A DNA stretch of 64,000 nucleotides from Paenibacillus hunanensis (GTDB lineage Bacteria; Bacillota; Bacilli; Paenibacillales; Paenibacillaceae). Location: contig NZ_BMMB01000001.1 in NCBI RefSeq assembly GCF_014645615.1, forward strand, positions 124,001-188,000, read 5' to 3'. Positions 34,530 to 44,697 of this stretch are shown piece by piece (the stretch's first letter is position 1; every line of letters begins with the position of its first letter). Under the pieces are notes generated by a model, which saw only the letters and a list, made by a program, of their open reading frames with translations, made no database searches and was not told the origin of the DNA. The position numbers were made by a program, and so were the translations under genes.

Positions 34530-36362
34530 TCATGCCTCGGCAGCTGTACCCGCACTATGACGTGCATGATGATAGAGCTCCGCATAAATACCACCCTGTG
34601 CAAGCAGCTTCGCATGTGTACCCTGTTCGGCAATGCGACCATGCTCCATCACCAGAATGCGGTCGGCATGCATGATCGTTGACAGACGGTGAGCAATAAC
34701 GATAGTGGTGCGTCCGCGCGAGACGGTTTGTAGCGCTTGCTGTACAAGCTGCTCGGTATGCGAATCCAGATTAGCGGTCGCTTCATCCAAAATAAGCACC
34801 TTAGGCTTGAATACAACAATCCGGGCGAAGGAGATCAATTGCCGTTCTCCTGCCGACAAGCCACTTCCGCGCTCAGACAGCACCGTATCATACTGCTGCG
34901 GCAATCGTTCGATCATCTCATGCGCACCGACAAAGCGGCATGCCTCGATCACCTGCTCACGACTAATATCGCTCTGGAACATCCGCACATTATCGATAAT
35001 GGAGCCAGAGAACAGGAAGGGCTCCTGCTGGATCAAGCCAACGATGCGGTGTAGCTGCTGCTGCGGAATCTGGCGCAGATCGATATCATCGATCTTAACC
35101 GATCCTTCCCATACATCATAAAAGCGATTGAGCAGTGAGATCAATGTACTTTTACCTGCACCTGTTGTGCCGACCACTCCGATCATTTCACCTGGACGAA
35201 TATGCAGATCGAGCTCGGTTAATACGGGCTGTCCTTGCTCATAGCCGAAGGTAATCCGGTTAAAATCGACCTTGCCTCTTACCAGCTCTGGTTCAAGTGG
35301 TTTCGCTTCATCCGGTGCTGGATCAGCGATTTCAGGCTTTAGACGCAAAATACGCCAGATGCGATCCATCGATACGATGGTGGATTGAAATGTATTCCAC
35401 TGCATCGTAATCTGGTTGATCGGCTGGAAAAACTGGCGGATATAGCTGATGAACGCGTACAGCACCCCGACCTCCATTTGCCGATTAAATACAGCGACTC
35501 CGCCGAGCCAGACCATCAGCACAAGCGCGATGTTACCGAGTACATCGAAGGTACGGTTGAAGAGCACATTGGATTTGAGCTGCTGCACATTCGCTTCCCA
35601 GTAGTCGCTGTTGAATTCGGTGAAGCGGCGAGTCTGCTCCTTTTCCTGATGGAAAATCTGGATCAATCCCATACCGGACAGATTTTCCGCGGTAAAAGCG
35701 ACCAGTCGGGACAGCCGACTACGTGCCTGCTGATATACTTGACGCAGCCGTTTGCGAAATAGAATTGCCAGTGTCGCAATAATCGGTAGCGTCAGCATCG
35801 AATACCAGGCAAGCGTAACATCCAGCCGAAACATAAAATAAATAATAAACACGAGCATCATACCGTCACGAATCAGGCTGAGCAGTACCTGCGTGAAAAA
35901 CTGGCTGATCGTCTCTGTATCGCTCGATACATTCGTAACCAGACCGCCACTGCTGGAACGATCGAAAAAGCTCATCGACATTTTAGAAATGTGCGCAAAT
36001 AGATCCTTACGAATACTTGCTACGATATGCTGTCCGGTATATTGCAGCAGATTGCTCTGTACATAGGTGAAGATCAGACTGATCACAGCCAGTCCCAGAT
36101 AGATAAGTGCCATACCGATTAGAAACGGCAGTCCGCTATTACCGACTGCGATATGATCATCAATAACGATACTGACCAGATACGGTTGTAGGAGATCGGC
36201 GGCAATCGCCAGCATCGTTGTAAAAAATAAACCGATAAACGCAAGCCTGTGCGGACGTGCATATTGTAGAATTGCTCGCAAGGCCTCATAGCGCGAAGGC
36301 GAAGCCGGTTTGGTCGTTGTAGATGTTGCTGCGTTGGGTTCATGTGTGCGGGACTCATTCAT
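34530..36362 (-). CDS. ABC exporter half-transporter, canonical subunit
   Basis: 610 aa from the ATG at 36362; the frame extends upstream to 36461 inside the partner gene and is rejected. N-terminal six-TM ABC_membrane domain (about residues 40-320), C-terminal nucleotide-binding domain with Walker A GTTGAGKSTLI, signature LSAGERQLISFARI, intact Walker B LILDEATANLD and H-loop IAHRLSTI. The ATG overlaps the stop codon of the upstream subunit gene by 8 bp (36355-36362), indicating translational coupling. It forms a heterodimeric exporter (YheH/YheI, BmrC/BmrD-like) with that protein; multidrug export is the likely but unproven role. Confidence 0.9.
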   Translation of the reverse strand: MNESRTHEPNAATSTTTKPASPSRYEALRAILQYARPHRLAFIGLFFTTMLAIAADLLQPYLVSIVIDDHIAVGNSGLPFLIGMALIYLGLAVISLIFTYVQSNLLQYTGQHIVASIRKDLFAHISKMSMSFFDRSSSGGLVTNVSSDTETISQFFTQVLLSLIRDGMMLVFIIYFMFRLDVTLAWYSMLTLPIIATLAILFRKRLRQVYQQARSRLSRLVAFTAENLSGMGLIQIFHQEKEQTRRFTEFNSDYWEANVQQLKSNVLFNRTFDVLGNIALVLMVWLGGVAVFNRQMEVGVLYAFISYIRQFFQPINQITMQWNTFQSTIVSMDRIWRILRLKPEIADPAPDEAKPLEPELVRGKVDFNRITFGYEQGQPVLTELDLHIRPGEMIGVVGTTGAGKSTLISLLNRFYDVWEGSVKIDDIDLRQIPQQQLHRIVGLIQQEPFLFSGSIIDNVRMFQSDISREQVIEACRFVGAHEMIERLPQQYDTVLSERGSGLSAGERQLISFARIVVFKPKVLILDEATANLDSHTEQLVQQALQTVSRGRTTIVIAHRLSTIMHADRILVMEHGRIAEQGTHAKLLAQGGIYAELYHHARHSAGTAAEA

Positions 36363-38100
36363 AGTACAGACCTTCTTCCTGTAGCTGGTACATGGATGCA
36401 TAGATGCCCCGTTGTTCCAACAATTGCTGGTGCGTGCCCTGCTCCACAATTCGTCCTTCATCCAGCACGATAATGCGATCCGCTTGCTTCACCGCGCTAA
36501 TCCGGTGGGAGATGATCAGCGTCGTGCGCTGCTTACGCTCCTGTACCAGATTGGCGAGAATGCCCGTCTCGGTGACTGCATCGACTGCACTCATGCTGTC
36601 GTCCAGAATGAGAATCGGCCCTGTTTTGGCAAGCCCGCGTGCGAGACTCGTACGTTGCCGCTGTCCACCGGAAAGGGTAACCCCACGCTCGCCGAGCCGA
36701 GTATCGAACTGGTCTGGAAAGCGCACGATAGGTTCATAGATCATCGCCTGACGTGCATGATTTTCAACCTTTTCCAGGGGAATGCTGCGATCGCTAAAGG
36801 CGATATTGTCGCGAATCGTTGTGCTGAATAGAAAGCCATCCTGTGGCACATAGGCAATACGTGAGCGTAGACTATGAATAGAGATATCGCGTACATCGGT
36901 GCCGCCGAGAAGCACCGTTCCGGCGGGTGGATCATAGATGCGCAGTAATAGCTTGACGAGCGTTGTTTTACCACTGCCAGTTTTACCGACGATGCCCAGC
37001 GTTTGTCCGCTAGTAATATGCAGGTTAATGTCCTGGAGCGCAGGGCGCTCACTGCCTGGATACGTAAAGGAAAGCTGCTTGAGCTCCAGATCCGGTGATG
37101 CTGCCAGTGGTTGAGCGTTCTCGTTATCCTGAATATCTGGCTGTTCGCCCAGCAGGCGATTGACCCGATCCAGTGAGGCACCGGAGCGCTGCATCATATT
37201 GATCACGTTACCAATCTGCTGTAAGGGTCCCGACATGATGCGCAGGTAAAGGGTTAACGCGATAAAATTACCGATCGTAATGTTCCCCTGTATCGCGAGA
37301 TAACCGCCATACAGCAGCGAAATGACAAGCGATAGCGCACCGAGAAATGGAACGGCTGCCTGAAATAGCGACGACATACGTACTAGATGCAGCTGATTAT
37401 CCTTGATCTGATCGACTGTACTACCAAAGCGCTCTCGTGCTGTTGGCTCAATCGCAAAGGTCTTGGTCACGCGAATACCACGCAATTGTTCCTCTGCTGA
37501 ATCCGTCATTACCGCAAGGGACTCCTGTACATTCATCGAACGCTTGCGAATACGCGGGCCAAAGTAGACGACGAGAAAAGGGATGGCGATCATCGGAACA
37601 ATACAGATCACGATCAGATGCAGTGGAATGTGGCTGAGCAGCATCATGACAACGCAGGATAGAAATAAAAAGATCGCATTTGTCGTCATGGTGACACCAT
37701 TGGAAATGGATTCACGTACGGAGGTCACATCATTCGTCATGGAACTGAGCAGCTTGCCTGTTCCCTGTCTTGAAAAATAATGCTCACTGAGTGTGGAGAA
37801 TTTGCGGAACAGACTTTGTCGCATGGCGAACTCGAATTTGCGTCCGAGCCGCATCACGGAGAACTGTCCAGCGCCGAACAATACATTGTAGGCAATGCCA
37901 ATTGCCGCCAAAATCAGACTGTATCGCACGATCATATCGTAGCGAATGCCGCCAGCGAGTAAAGCATCGGTGAACTGCCCGAGCACTCGTGGCAAAGCAG
38001 CCTGTGCGATATTGGAGGCGATGATCAGAGCGACAGCCAGCAGATAATAGTACCAGTGCTCTCGCACATAGTCCGTCAAAATGCTTCGGTCCTTCGTCAT
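36355..38100 (-). CDS. ABC exporter half-transporter, degenerate-site subunit
   Basis: 581 aa. Six-TM domain (about residues 15-310) and nucleotide-binding domain with Walker A GKTGSGKTTLV and signature LSGGQRQRTSLAR. Walker B reads ILILDDSMSAVD: Asp replaces the catalytic Glu. In heterodimeric exporters one of the two ATP sites is degenerate in exactly this way, and the partner encoded at 34530-36362 keeps the Glu. The ATG at 38100 has AAGGAAGG upstream. The promoter with TGTATA and TATAAT 17 bp apart is at 38191-38219. Confidence 0.9.
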   Translation of the reverse strand: MTKDRSILTDYVREHWYYYLLAVALIIASNIAQAALPRVLGQFTDALLAGGIRYDMIVRYSLILAAIGIAYNVLFGAGQFSVMRLGRKFEFAMRQSLFRKFSTLSEHYFSRQGTGKLLSSMTNDVTSVRESISNGVTMTTNAIFLFLSCVVMMLLSHIPLHLIVICIVPMIAIPFLVVYFGPRIRKRSMNVQESLAVMTDSAEEQLRGIRVTKTFAIEPTARERFGSTVDQIKDNQLHLVRMSSLFQAAVPFLGALSLVISLLYGGYLAIQGNITIGNFIALTLYLRIMSGPLQQIGNVINMMQRSGASLDRVNRLLGEQPDIQDNENAQPLAASPDLELKQLSFTYPGSERPALQDINLHITSGQTLGIVGKTGSGKTTLVKLLLRIYDPPAGTVLLGGTDVRDISIHSLRSRIAYVPQDGFLFSTTIRDNIAFSDRSIPLEKVENHARQAMIYEPIVRFPDQFDTRLGERGVTLSGGQRQRTSLARGLAKTGPILILDDSMSAVDAVTETGILANLVQERKQRTTLIISHRISAVKQADRIIVLDEGRIVEQGTHQQLLEQRGIYASMYQLQEEGLYYE

Positions 38101-38190
38101 GAACGTTCCTTCCTTCTTTTCGCAGCTTGATCAGTTGCTTCATTACACTATTATTGATTTAACCAGAAACGGAGTGACTCTCTCACTGTT

Positions 38191-38242
38191 ATTATAGCGT
38201 TGTTATGTCAGGATATACATTCTATTTGAGTCATATACATTC
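38191..38242 (-). promoter_or_regulatory. Exporter promoter with 20-bp-spaced direct repeat
   Basis: On the minus strand -10 TATAAT (38191-38196) and -35 TGTATA (38214-38219) are 17 bp apart. The 10-mer ATATACATTC (plus-strand reading) occurs at 38213-38222, over the -35, and again at 38233-38242. Two sites 20 bp apart on one DNA face suggest a regulator bound at and just upstream of the -35. Confidence 0.55.
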
Positions 38243-38346
38243 GATCCGCAGATAGTTAGCCTATATAGATGCAATCTGTAACTGTTCAGTCTCTATAGGT
38301 TTAACTGGCAGATCGTCGAGCAGTAGATATGCACGCCATAGATACA

Positions 38347-38382
38347 AAAACAGAACGTTTCCTGGTGAGGACGTTCTGTTTT
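38347..38382 (-). terminator. Rho-independent terminator of GNAT gene
   Basis: AAAACAGAACGT pairs with ACGTTCTGTTTT. On the minus strand the stem is followed by TTTTTG, so it ends the acetyltransferase transcript before the exporter promoter. Confidence 0.7.
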
Positions 38383-38430
38383 GCATTCCATATGGATCAT
38401 GCCGTATGAACGGCATAGCATAGAATCTAT

Positions 38431-39579
38431 TTAAATAAAATACAATCCATACATATAAGGTAATGGCACGGCTGTAAATGCTGCATCTTGAGCAGCAGGC
38501 AGATCCGATTCAGGATCAAATAGCAGAGAACACAACTCGGCATCGTTCGTAAGCTTATATTCATCCGTCGGCGTATGAACCGTATAGCTATCGTCCTCAT
38601 GATCGATCGTCATATGGACAGGAGCCCAATCATTCGTATCACCGAGTAATCCGGTCTGAGCGACGAGCGCACCGCCGTTGACAATCATCACGGTGCCGCC
38701 ATTATGGATGGTCTTGGAGGAAGCGCCTGTGGCTTGGGCTACTGACAGCATCGACTCATCCTGCCACGGAATTGTAACCGTCAGAGAGGATAGCTCAAAA
38801 CGGCGAATCGCTTCCAGCCATAGCTCACCTACCGCATCAGGTCGACCTGCGCATTCAATGATCGAGCCCGTGCGCGATGTAGAGTCTTGCTGGGATGGAT
38901 GCTGGTCATCCTGTGAAGAATGGGGCACAGATACAATGGCTACACTAGCGATCCCATTGGAGGTTGCGGCGACCAGTACCTTTTGCTGCTGCTGATTCAC
39001 ATGTGCCATCGCTTCGGCGCCTAGCATTTGCTGCATTTCACCAATGCTCATTTCCACATGCGCAGTTGGATGTTGAAGGTGCGTGTATACCGCAAATAGA
39101 TCGCGTGGTTCCAGCTCTCGTAATTCCCACAGACCGGATGGCTCAATATGGGCATGCTCTCTCGTCAGCTCAAATTGATGAATCCGTCCGAAAAATTGAC
39201 TGCCCACCCGTGTGTATAGCGAGCGATCGCCAGAGATGAAGATGACCGAAGCTCCGGCATCAATCGCATGCTGCCGACATCGTTCCAGTAGCTGCCCAGC
39301 CAGTCGCTGTCCTCGATAATGGGGATGGGTGCATACCGCACCAATCGAAAAGGCGCTGATCTTCTCTAAGCCGGACGCGATGGAAACTGGCACCAATCCC
39401 ATAAACGAAACTAATCTCCCTGTATCATCGAATGCCCCGTACGAATGAGTGATGCCGGGGCGAAATAATGTCGGAAAGGCGGTACCCATATACGGCTCAC
39501 CGGTTTCGCAAAAAACCTGATTAGCCAGCTCTGCCGCCATCGGCAGCTCGTCGATATGTACTCTGCGAATATTCACCAT
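38431..39579 (-). CDS. GNAT-family N-acetyltransferase
   Basis: 382 aa from the ATG at 39579 (GGAGGAAGC upstream); the frame continues upstream to 39717 but without a ribosome binding site. Residues 1-150 are a GNAT domain with the acetyl-CoA loop VCTHPHYRGQRLAGQLL (about 88-104) and a second block ASVIFISGDRSLYTRVG. Residues 150-382 resemble the second half-GNAT and C-terminal sheet of Eis/YkkB-like enzymes rather than a second full domain. Substrate unknown. Monocistronic. Confidence 0.8.
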   Translation of the reverse strand: MVNIRRVHIDELPMAAELANQVFCETGEPYMGTAFPTLFRPGITHSYGAFDDTGRLVSFMGLVPVSIASGLEKISAFSIGAVCTHPHYRGQRLAGQLLERCRQHAIDAGASVIFISGDRSLYTRVGSQFFGRIHQFELTREHAHIEPSGLWELRELEPRDLFAVYTHLQHPTAHVEMSIGEMQQMLGAEAMAHVNQQQQKVLVAATSNGIASVAIVSVPHSSQDDQHPSQQDSTSRTGSIIECAGRPDAVGELWLEAIRRFELSSLTVTIPWQDESMLSVAQATGASSKTIHNGGTVMIVNGGALVAQTGLLGDTNDWAPVHMTIDHEDDSYTVHTPTDEYKLTNDAELCSLLFDPESDLPAAQDAAFTAVPLPYMYGLYFI

Positions 39580-40113
39580 TTTGCTTCCTCCTAAAGGATA
39601 ACCATGTGGTGTGGGATCACCTTTTGTATAGATTGTAGTCTGGATAGGCTTTTCATATACACATGGTATTTTGAATGTTAAAGCGCTATAACTTTGGCAT
39701 ATAAGTTTAGCATACATGAAATGCTGGGAAATTACGATGCTATACTAGATCGTAATGCTGTTTTGTTTTCAATGTATAAACGAAACGGAGTCTACGCTTA
39801 CCGATCGATATTTAATGTAGGAGCTATTCAGATCGGGCTATACGCTGATTATGAGCTAGTCATATTCGATTATAAGACGATGAATGATGATTATAAAACG
39901 ACAAATGATGCTTGATGCAAGGCTAGGATGTGCAGCGGCAAAACCACTATAGTTTATTTAACCATTGTACCGAGCAATAGCATTACAAAAAGCAGAACCC
40001 GCCATTGTGGACGAGTCTGCTTTTTTCAATTATTCCTATTTGATTGGTCATATAGTTTGTATTCGGAGCCGATTAAGCGGACTCGGTAGAGATATCAGTC
40101 CATGCATTGTTAC
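39580..40113. other. Intergenic region between GNAT and nas genes
   Basis: Contains the nas terminator (39987-40026). A 73-codon open frame at 39694-39915 lacks a ribosome binding site and conserved features. Nothing else was seen. Confidence 0.5.
39987..40026 (-). terminator. Terminator of nas operon
   Basis: AAAAAGCAGA (39987-39996) pairs with TCTGCTTTTT (40016-40025). On the minus strand the stem runs into TTTTTG, 90 bp after the nasC stop codon. Confidence 0.65.
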
Positions 40114-42249
40114 CTATTTTAATAGCGAACGCTCTGGCTGCCACGACCTAATCGTTACGGGTGTGAACTTGAAGCCCGGCATTTTGCAAAAGGGGTCTAG
40201 CTCGGGTGGAGTAGCTTCATTTACATTTTGCTTGCCGCCCCAGTGCATCGAAACGAATAGTGTATCCATGCGAATCTGCTCGCTCAGTCGGCAGCGCACG
40301 ATAAATTGTCCCTGCGCAGACTGGAGCTCTGCCCATTGTCCTTCCTTGAGTCGATATCGTTTGGCGGTAGCTGGATGAATCTCTACAAAGTTTTGTAGCT
40401 CACGAGCGGCAAGTGTCGGGCTGCGACGTGTCTGTACGCCAGTCAGATAATGGGATAACACACGTCCATTGGTCAGCAGGAGTGGGCGCGTAGTGGATGG
40501 CTGCTCACGTACATATTGATGTGGAAGTGCAGTGAAGATCGCTTTTCCATCCTCATGGGCGAATCGCTGCTGGAACATGGTTGGTGTGCCAGCATGGCTC
40601 TCATCCGGGCAGGGCCAGTAAATGCCTTCTTCCTGACGCAGACGATCATAGGTGATACCGGAATAATCGGCAAGACCGCCGCGGCTTGCCAGCCGCAGCT
40701 CGTTGAAGATCGCTTCGGCTGAATTGAAATGAAAATAATGCCCCGTTCCCAGTCGCTCGGCAATGGCATGTAGAATCGACCAATCCTGCCGTGCTTCACC
40801 GGGTGGCTCCATAACAGCTTCTCGTAGTAGCACCCGACCTTCCAGATTCGTGAGCGTGCCTGTATTTTCGAGGAAGGAGGCGACAGGTAGGACAATATCC
40901 GCCATGCGCGCTGTTTCCGACAGAAATAGATCGGCAACGACGAGCAGATCGAGCCCTTCCAAAGCCCGGCGTACTAACGGAATATTCGGATTGGATACGA
41001 CCGGATTCGAGCCCATCACGAATAACATACGGAGTAGGCCCTGATCAGCAAGCTCTAGCATTTCATAGGCAGATACGCCTTTGCCCGGAATTTCGGATGG
41101 CTCGACGCCCCAGACGGAGGCGACATGGGCGCGATCGGATTCATTTTCAATCGAGCGATAGCCGGGGAGCTGGTCTGCCTTTTGCCCATGCTCGCGTCCA
41201 CCTTGCCCGTTCGCCTGACCGGTTACGGCGCCATAGCCGCAGCCAGGACGACCAATTTTGCCAGTTGCGAGTACGAGGTTGAGCAGGTAGCGTACAGCCA
41301 GATGACCGTCTGTCTGCTGCTCAATGCCGCGTGCGGTCAGGATCATTCCTGTTTCAGCGGTGCCGTACCATTCGGCTGCCTGTACGATCTGTGCTGCTGG
41401 AATGCCGCATTGTTGCGCCGTTTGCTCCAGCTCGATTCCATCCAGTAACGCTGCAAGCTCATGGTAGCCATTCGTATGCTGAGCGATGAAGGCCTGGTCT
41501 GTCCAGCCATTATCGATGATTAGCTTCAATAGCGTGAGGGCGAGCAGTGCATCTGTACCCGGCTTGAGCTGGAGATGCAGATCGGCAATGGCTGCTGTTC
41601 CGGTCTGACGCGGATCAAGCACAATGATGCGGGCACCATTGGCACGTGCCTCGTGAAAATAAGGCAACAGCGTAGGCTGACATTCCGCAATATTCGTGCC
41701 TGCGAGAATGATGCACTGAGCGAGCGGAATATCCTGCAAACGGAAGGTGAGTCCGCGATCAACACCGAATACTTTGGTGCCAGCAGAGGCGGCTGCTGAC
41801 ATGCAAAAGCGTCCGTTATAGTCGATATAGCGCGTGCCCAGACCGATACGAGCGAATTTGCCAAGTAAATAAGCCGTTTCATTGGTCAGCGAGCCACCGC
41901 CATAGACACCGATCGTATCTGGTCCATGCTGCTGCATCGCTTCACGAAAACGTGCCGCGATCAGATCAAGCGCTTCGTCCCAGCTAGCTCGTACAAGCTT
42001 GCCGTCGCGGCGGATGAGCGGATAAAGTAATCGATCCCCATTTAGTGCATGCTGGTGGGCATTCATACCCTTGATACATAATCGTCCCTGAGAAGCAGCG
42101 TTGGGATGTCCCTCAGCTTGCCAGTCCTCCATCGAGAGTGCTGTAGCAAGCGCTCCTGTCTGGATCACAGAAATAGGAGATGGAGAAGAGTGGGGCGGAT
42201 GAAGTGTAATTTTACATTGTACGCTGCAAAATGGACATTGTGTCTGCAT
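40114..42249 (-). CDS. nasC: Assimilatory nitrate reductase, catalytic subunit
   Basis: 711 aa, matching the size of B. subtilis NasC. It reduces nitrate to nitrite in the cytoplasm with a bis-MGD molybdenum cofactor and one [4Fe-4S] cluster. The cluster ligands are C5, C8, C12 and C58. The Mo-ligating Cys is expected at C149 in YNGRFCMSAAAS. Further cofactor motifs are VYGGGSLTNETAYLLG and VMGSNPVVSNPNI. It starts 38 bp inside the end of nasB, with its own AAAGGAG site, so translation is coupled. Electrons come from NasB. No nitrite reductase or nitrate transporter gene lies in the window. Confidence 0.93.
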   Translation of the reverse strand: MQTQCPFCSVQCKITLHPPHSSPSPISVIQTGALATALSMEDWQAEGHPNAASQGRLCIKGMNAHQHALNGDRLLYPLIRRDGKLVRASWDEALDLIAARFREAMQQHGPDTIGVYGGGSLTNETAYLLGKFARIGLGTRYIDYNGRFCMSAAASAGTKVFGVDRGLTFRLQDIPLAQCIILAGTNIAECQPTLLPYFHEARANGARIIVLDPRQTGTAAIADLHLQLKPGTDALLALTLLKLIIDNGWTDQAFIAQHTNGYHELAALLDGIELEQTAQQCGIPAAQIVQAAEWYGTAETGMILTARGIEQQTDGHLAVRYLLNLVLATGKIGRPGCGYGAVTGQANGQGGREHGQKADQLPGYRSIENESDRAHVASVWGVEPSEIPGKGVSAYEMLELADQGLLRMLFVMGSNPVVSNPNIPLVRRALEGLDLLVVADLFLSETARMADIVLPVASFLENTGTLTNLEGRVLLREAVMEPPGEARQDWSILHAIAERLGTGHYFHFNSAEAIFNELRLASRGGLADYSGITYDRLRQEEGIYWPCPDESHAGTPTMFQQRFAHEDGKAIFTALPHQYVREQPSTTRPLLLTNGRVLSHYLTGVQTRRSPTLAARELQNFVEIHPATAKRYRLKEGQWAELQSAQGQFIVRCRLSEQIRMDTLFVSMHWGGKQNVNEATPPELDPFCKMPGFKFTPVTIRSWQPERSLLK

Positions 42250-44596
42250 CGGATCGGGCTCCTTTCATCGCGGACATTTTGGCAGTCGGCTCATACAGGC
42301 TACGCAGTACATGCTCACGCACATGCAGCACACCAAAGCGTTCCAGCCATTCATACATTGCTTCGCCATGATAAGCGGTGTGAACATAATAATGAAGACA
42401 GGCATCCAGTAGCACCAGCACATCTGACCAGTGCTCCATTTCACCGATAAGCTGTCCGGTATGGAGTGGCTGTACATAACCACCTGCATATAGCTCCCAG
42501 CCATCTGGTGAAGGCAGAACACCGAGATCCGCCATGCGCACCATCGCTTCCGAGGTGACTCCTGTTGCTTCGGTTACGATATGAAGGGGGTGAGGGAGAA
42601 TATGCTGCTCCCAATCGGTATACATGGACGCTAACCAGTCTGTTGTTGCCCGGGCGATCGGAATGGTGACATAGGAATGCGATGGATTGGGCCTATCGTT
42701 ATCGATGATGGATGTAGCAGCTGATCGATAAGACGGCGTAGCCATATGCTGCATCGCTGCTACATCCGCATAGTAGCGAACAGCATTCAAGCACAGCTCA
42801 CAGCCTGTATGCTCTGTAGCGGCGGGAAGTGCTGAGAGTAGCGTCTGTATTACAGATAACGGCAAGCGAGTGGGAAATGGCGCAGTGCTACTTTTATCCG
42901 CTAGATGGCTATTGGCGATAAAGGCATGCTCGGTGCCTGTGGCTAGACTGGAATCGGTAGCTTGATCACGATTATTGCGATCAGAGCTGACCCTGTTGCT
43001 AGAAAGAGACGACTGCCTTGCAGTGATGAACAGGCTCTGCCATTGCGATGTAGACGTTAAGGTCAGCACCTGTTCGCGTAGCTCTGCATGCGTGTAAGGA
43101 AGGCAATCGCACACGGTAGCGATCACCGCAGGCTGTGCTTCTGTCTCGATCGATAATCCACTACTAGCCGCCTGTTCACAAGCTGCACTACAGCGAGTGA
43201 GTGCTTCCACAGTAGGACGACAGCCGCCACAGGAGCCAGACGCACGAGTGTGTTCTTTGACCTCATCGGCCGTTTGTAGGTCATGCTGGCGTATCGCATC
43301 CAGAATATGCTGCTTACTCACCGCATTGCAGGCGCATACGATGGATTGTGGAGCCAGTGCGATTGCCGCTGCTTCCGCAGGATCATGAGCCTGTCCCTGT
43401 GCAGAAATAGCCGCTTGCTCACGCTTCAGCCATTCCTCGGTCGATACCCCCTGCTTGATCATATCGACCAGCACAGCACCTTCAGCGGTATTTCCGTATA
43501 AAACAGCTCCGCTCATGCGTCCGTGTGTAGCAGTGATTTTGCGATAGGTACGAGCTACACCATCGTATTGCTGCACAAGGGTTTCACTATGCGGCGACTG
43601 GATATCGCCGATGGAGAATACCTGTACACCTGAGATTTTGAGCTGCGAGTAGGGGAGAGAGCCAGCATATGGAGCCGTCGGCTGCTCACATAGATGAGCG
43701 GCGACGATTTTGGCTTGCTCATAGAGCGGAGCGACCAATCCATAGCTAATGCCGCGATGCTCAGCGCATTCACCGATCGCGTACACATTCGGTACACTCG
43801 TACGCATCCAATCATCCACGATAATAGCGCGATGAGTCGCTAGCCCGCTGTGCTGAGCAAGTCGAATATTAGGGCGAATGCCGACCGCCATCACGACTAG
43901 ATCGGCAGCTAAGCGTTCCCCATCCTCAAAGCGCAGTCCATGTGCACGATGTGTACCCGTCACACGAACCGTCTGTCGGTTCAGGGCAAACTGCATCCCC
44001 TGTTCCTCCAGCTCACGACGCAATAAGGTAGCCGATAGTTCATCGAGCTGTCGATTCATTACGTAAGGCGCATTGTGCACAACATGGGTTTCCATACCGA
44101 GCTGTACAAGTCCACGTGCGGCTTCCAGCCCCAGCAGACCACCGCCCAGCACGACCGCTTTACGATAACGCTGTGCATAGGCGGTCATTTGCTCACAATC
44201 GTCAAAGGTACGGAAGGCGATTACCCCTTTTTTATCTGAACCAGGAATAGGCGGAATATAAGGCACCGAGCCTGTAGCGATGATCAGCACATCATAACCG
44301 ACTTCCCTATCAGAAGCGGTTCGAACGACCTGGCGAGCAGAGTCGATCAGTGTAACTGTTTCCCCCATATATAGCGTAATGCCGTGCTGCTTGTACCAAT
44401 CCAGTGAATGCAGCACAATATCATCAAACTGCCGATCACCATGCAGCACCTCGGATAGCAAAATTCGGTTATAATTCGGACGCGGTTCAGCTCCAAATAC
44501 AGTAATCTCATACCGATCCGGTGCCATCCGTATGATTTCCTCCACACAGCGCATACCTGCCATACCATTGCCAATCACAACCAAACGGGCAGTCAT
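42212..44596 (-). CDS. nasB: Assimilatory nitrate reductase, electron-transfer subunit
   Basis: 794 aa. An FAD/NADH-dependent oxidoreductase domain (residues 1-340: VVIGNGMAGM, PNYNRILLSEVL, VVLGGGLLGLEAARGL, SVPNVYAIGECAEH) is followed by a BFD-type [2Fe-2S] domain with C421, C423, C456 and C459. A second CxC (C496, C498) and CxxC (C599, C602) look like a second BFD domain split by a Ser/Asn-rich insertion of about 65 residues. The C-terminal part resembles nitrite-reductase-type domains, as in B. subtilis NasB (771 aa). It passes NADH electrons to NasC. The insertion is unusual and is a true reading frame, since no frameshift is needed. Confidence 0.9.
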   Translation of the reverse strand: MTARLVVIGNGMAGMRCVEEIIRMAPDRYEITVFGAEPRPNYNRILLSEVLHGDRQFDDIVLHSLDWYKQHGITLYMGETVTLIDSARQVVRTASDREVGYDVLIIATGSVPYIPPIPGSDKKGVIAFRTFDDCEQMTAYAQRYRKAVVLGGGLLGLEAARGLVQLGMETHVVHNAPYVMNRQLDELSATLLRRELEEQGMQFALNRQTVRVTGTHRAHGLRFEDGERLAADLVVMAVGIRPNIRLAQHSGLATHRAIIVDDWMRTSVPNVYAIGECAEHRGISYGLVAPLYEQAKIVAAHLCEQPTAPYAGSLPYSQLKISGVQVFSIGDIQSPHSETLVQQYDGVARTYRKITATHGRMSGAVLYGNTAEGAVLVDMIKQGVSTEEWLKREQAAISAQGQAHDPAEAAAIALAPQSIVCACNAVSKQHILDAIRQHDLQTADEVKEHTRASGSCGGCRPTVEALTRCSAACEQAASSGLSIETEAQPAVIATVCDCLPYTHAELREQVLTLTSTSQWQSLFITARQSSLSSNRVSSDRNNRDQATDSSLATGTEHAFIANSHLADKSSTAPFPTRLPLSVIQTLLSALPAATEHTGCELCLNAVRYYADVAAMQHMATPSYRSAATSIIDNDRPNPSHSYVTIPIARATTDWLASMYTDWEQHILPHPLHIVTEATGVTSEAMVRMADLGVLPSPDGWELYAGGYVQPLHTGQLIGEMEHWSDVLVLLDACLHYYVHTAYHGEAMYEWLERFGVLHVREHVLRSLYEPTAKMSAMKGARSDADTMSILQRTM

Positions 44597-44697
44597 CAGG
44601 CTGACCTCCTTTATCCAATCGGCTCGTGTACCGATGTCTCTATCTGTTTTGTATCATCATCTGTCCTGTATCATCGCATCCGCTACATCAGAAAATG

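Larger units (their letters stand above)
38101..38430. other. Intergenic region before the exporter operon
   Basis: Contains the exporter promoter and direct repeats (38191-38242) and the terminator at 38347-38382. Between start site and gene, AGTGA-N5-TCACT (38173-38187) could form a small leader hairpin. No leader-peptide attenuator like that of B. subtilis bmrB was recognised. Confidence 0.5.

Noticed and set aside
39694..39915. 73-codon open frame
   Set aside because: No ribosome binding site, no recognisable domain and atypical composition between two terminator/promoter regions.
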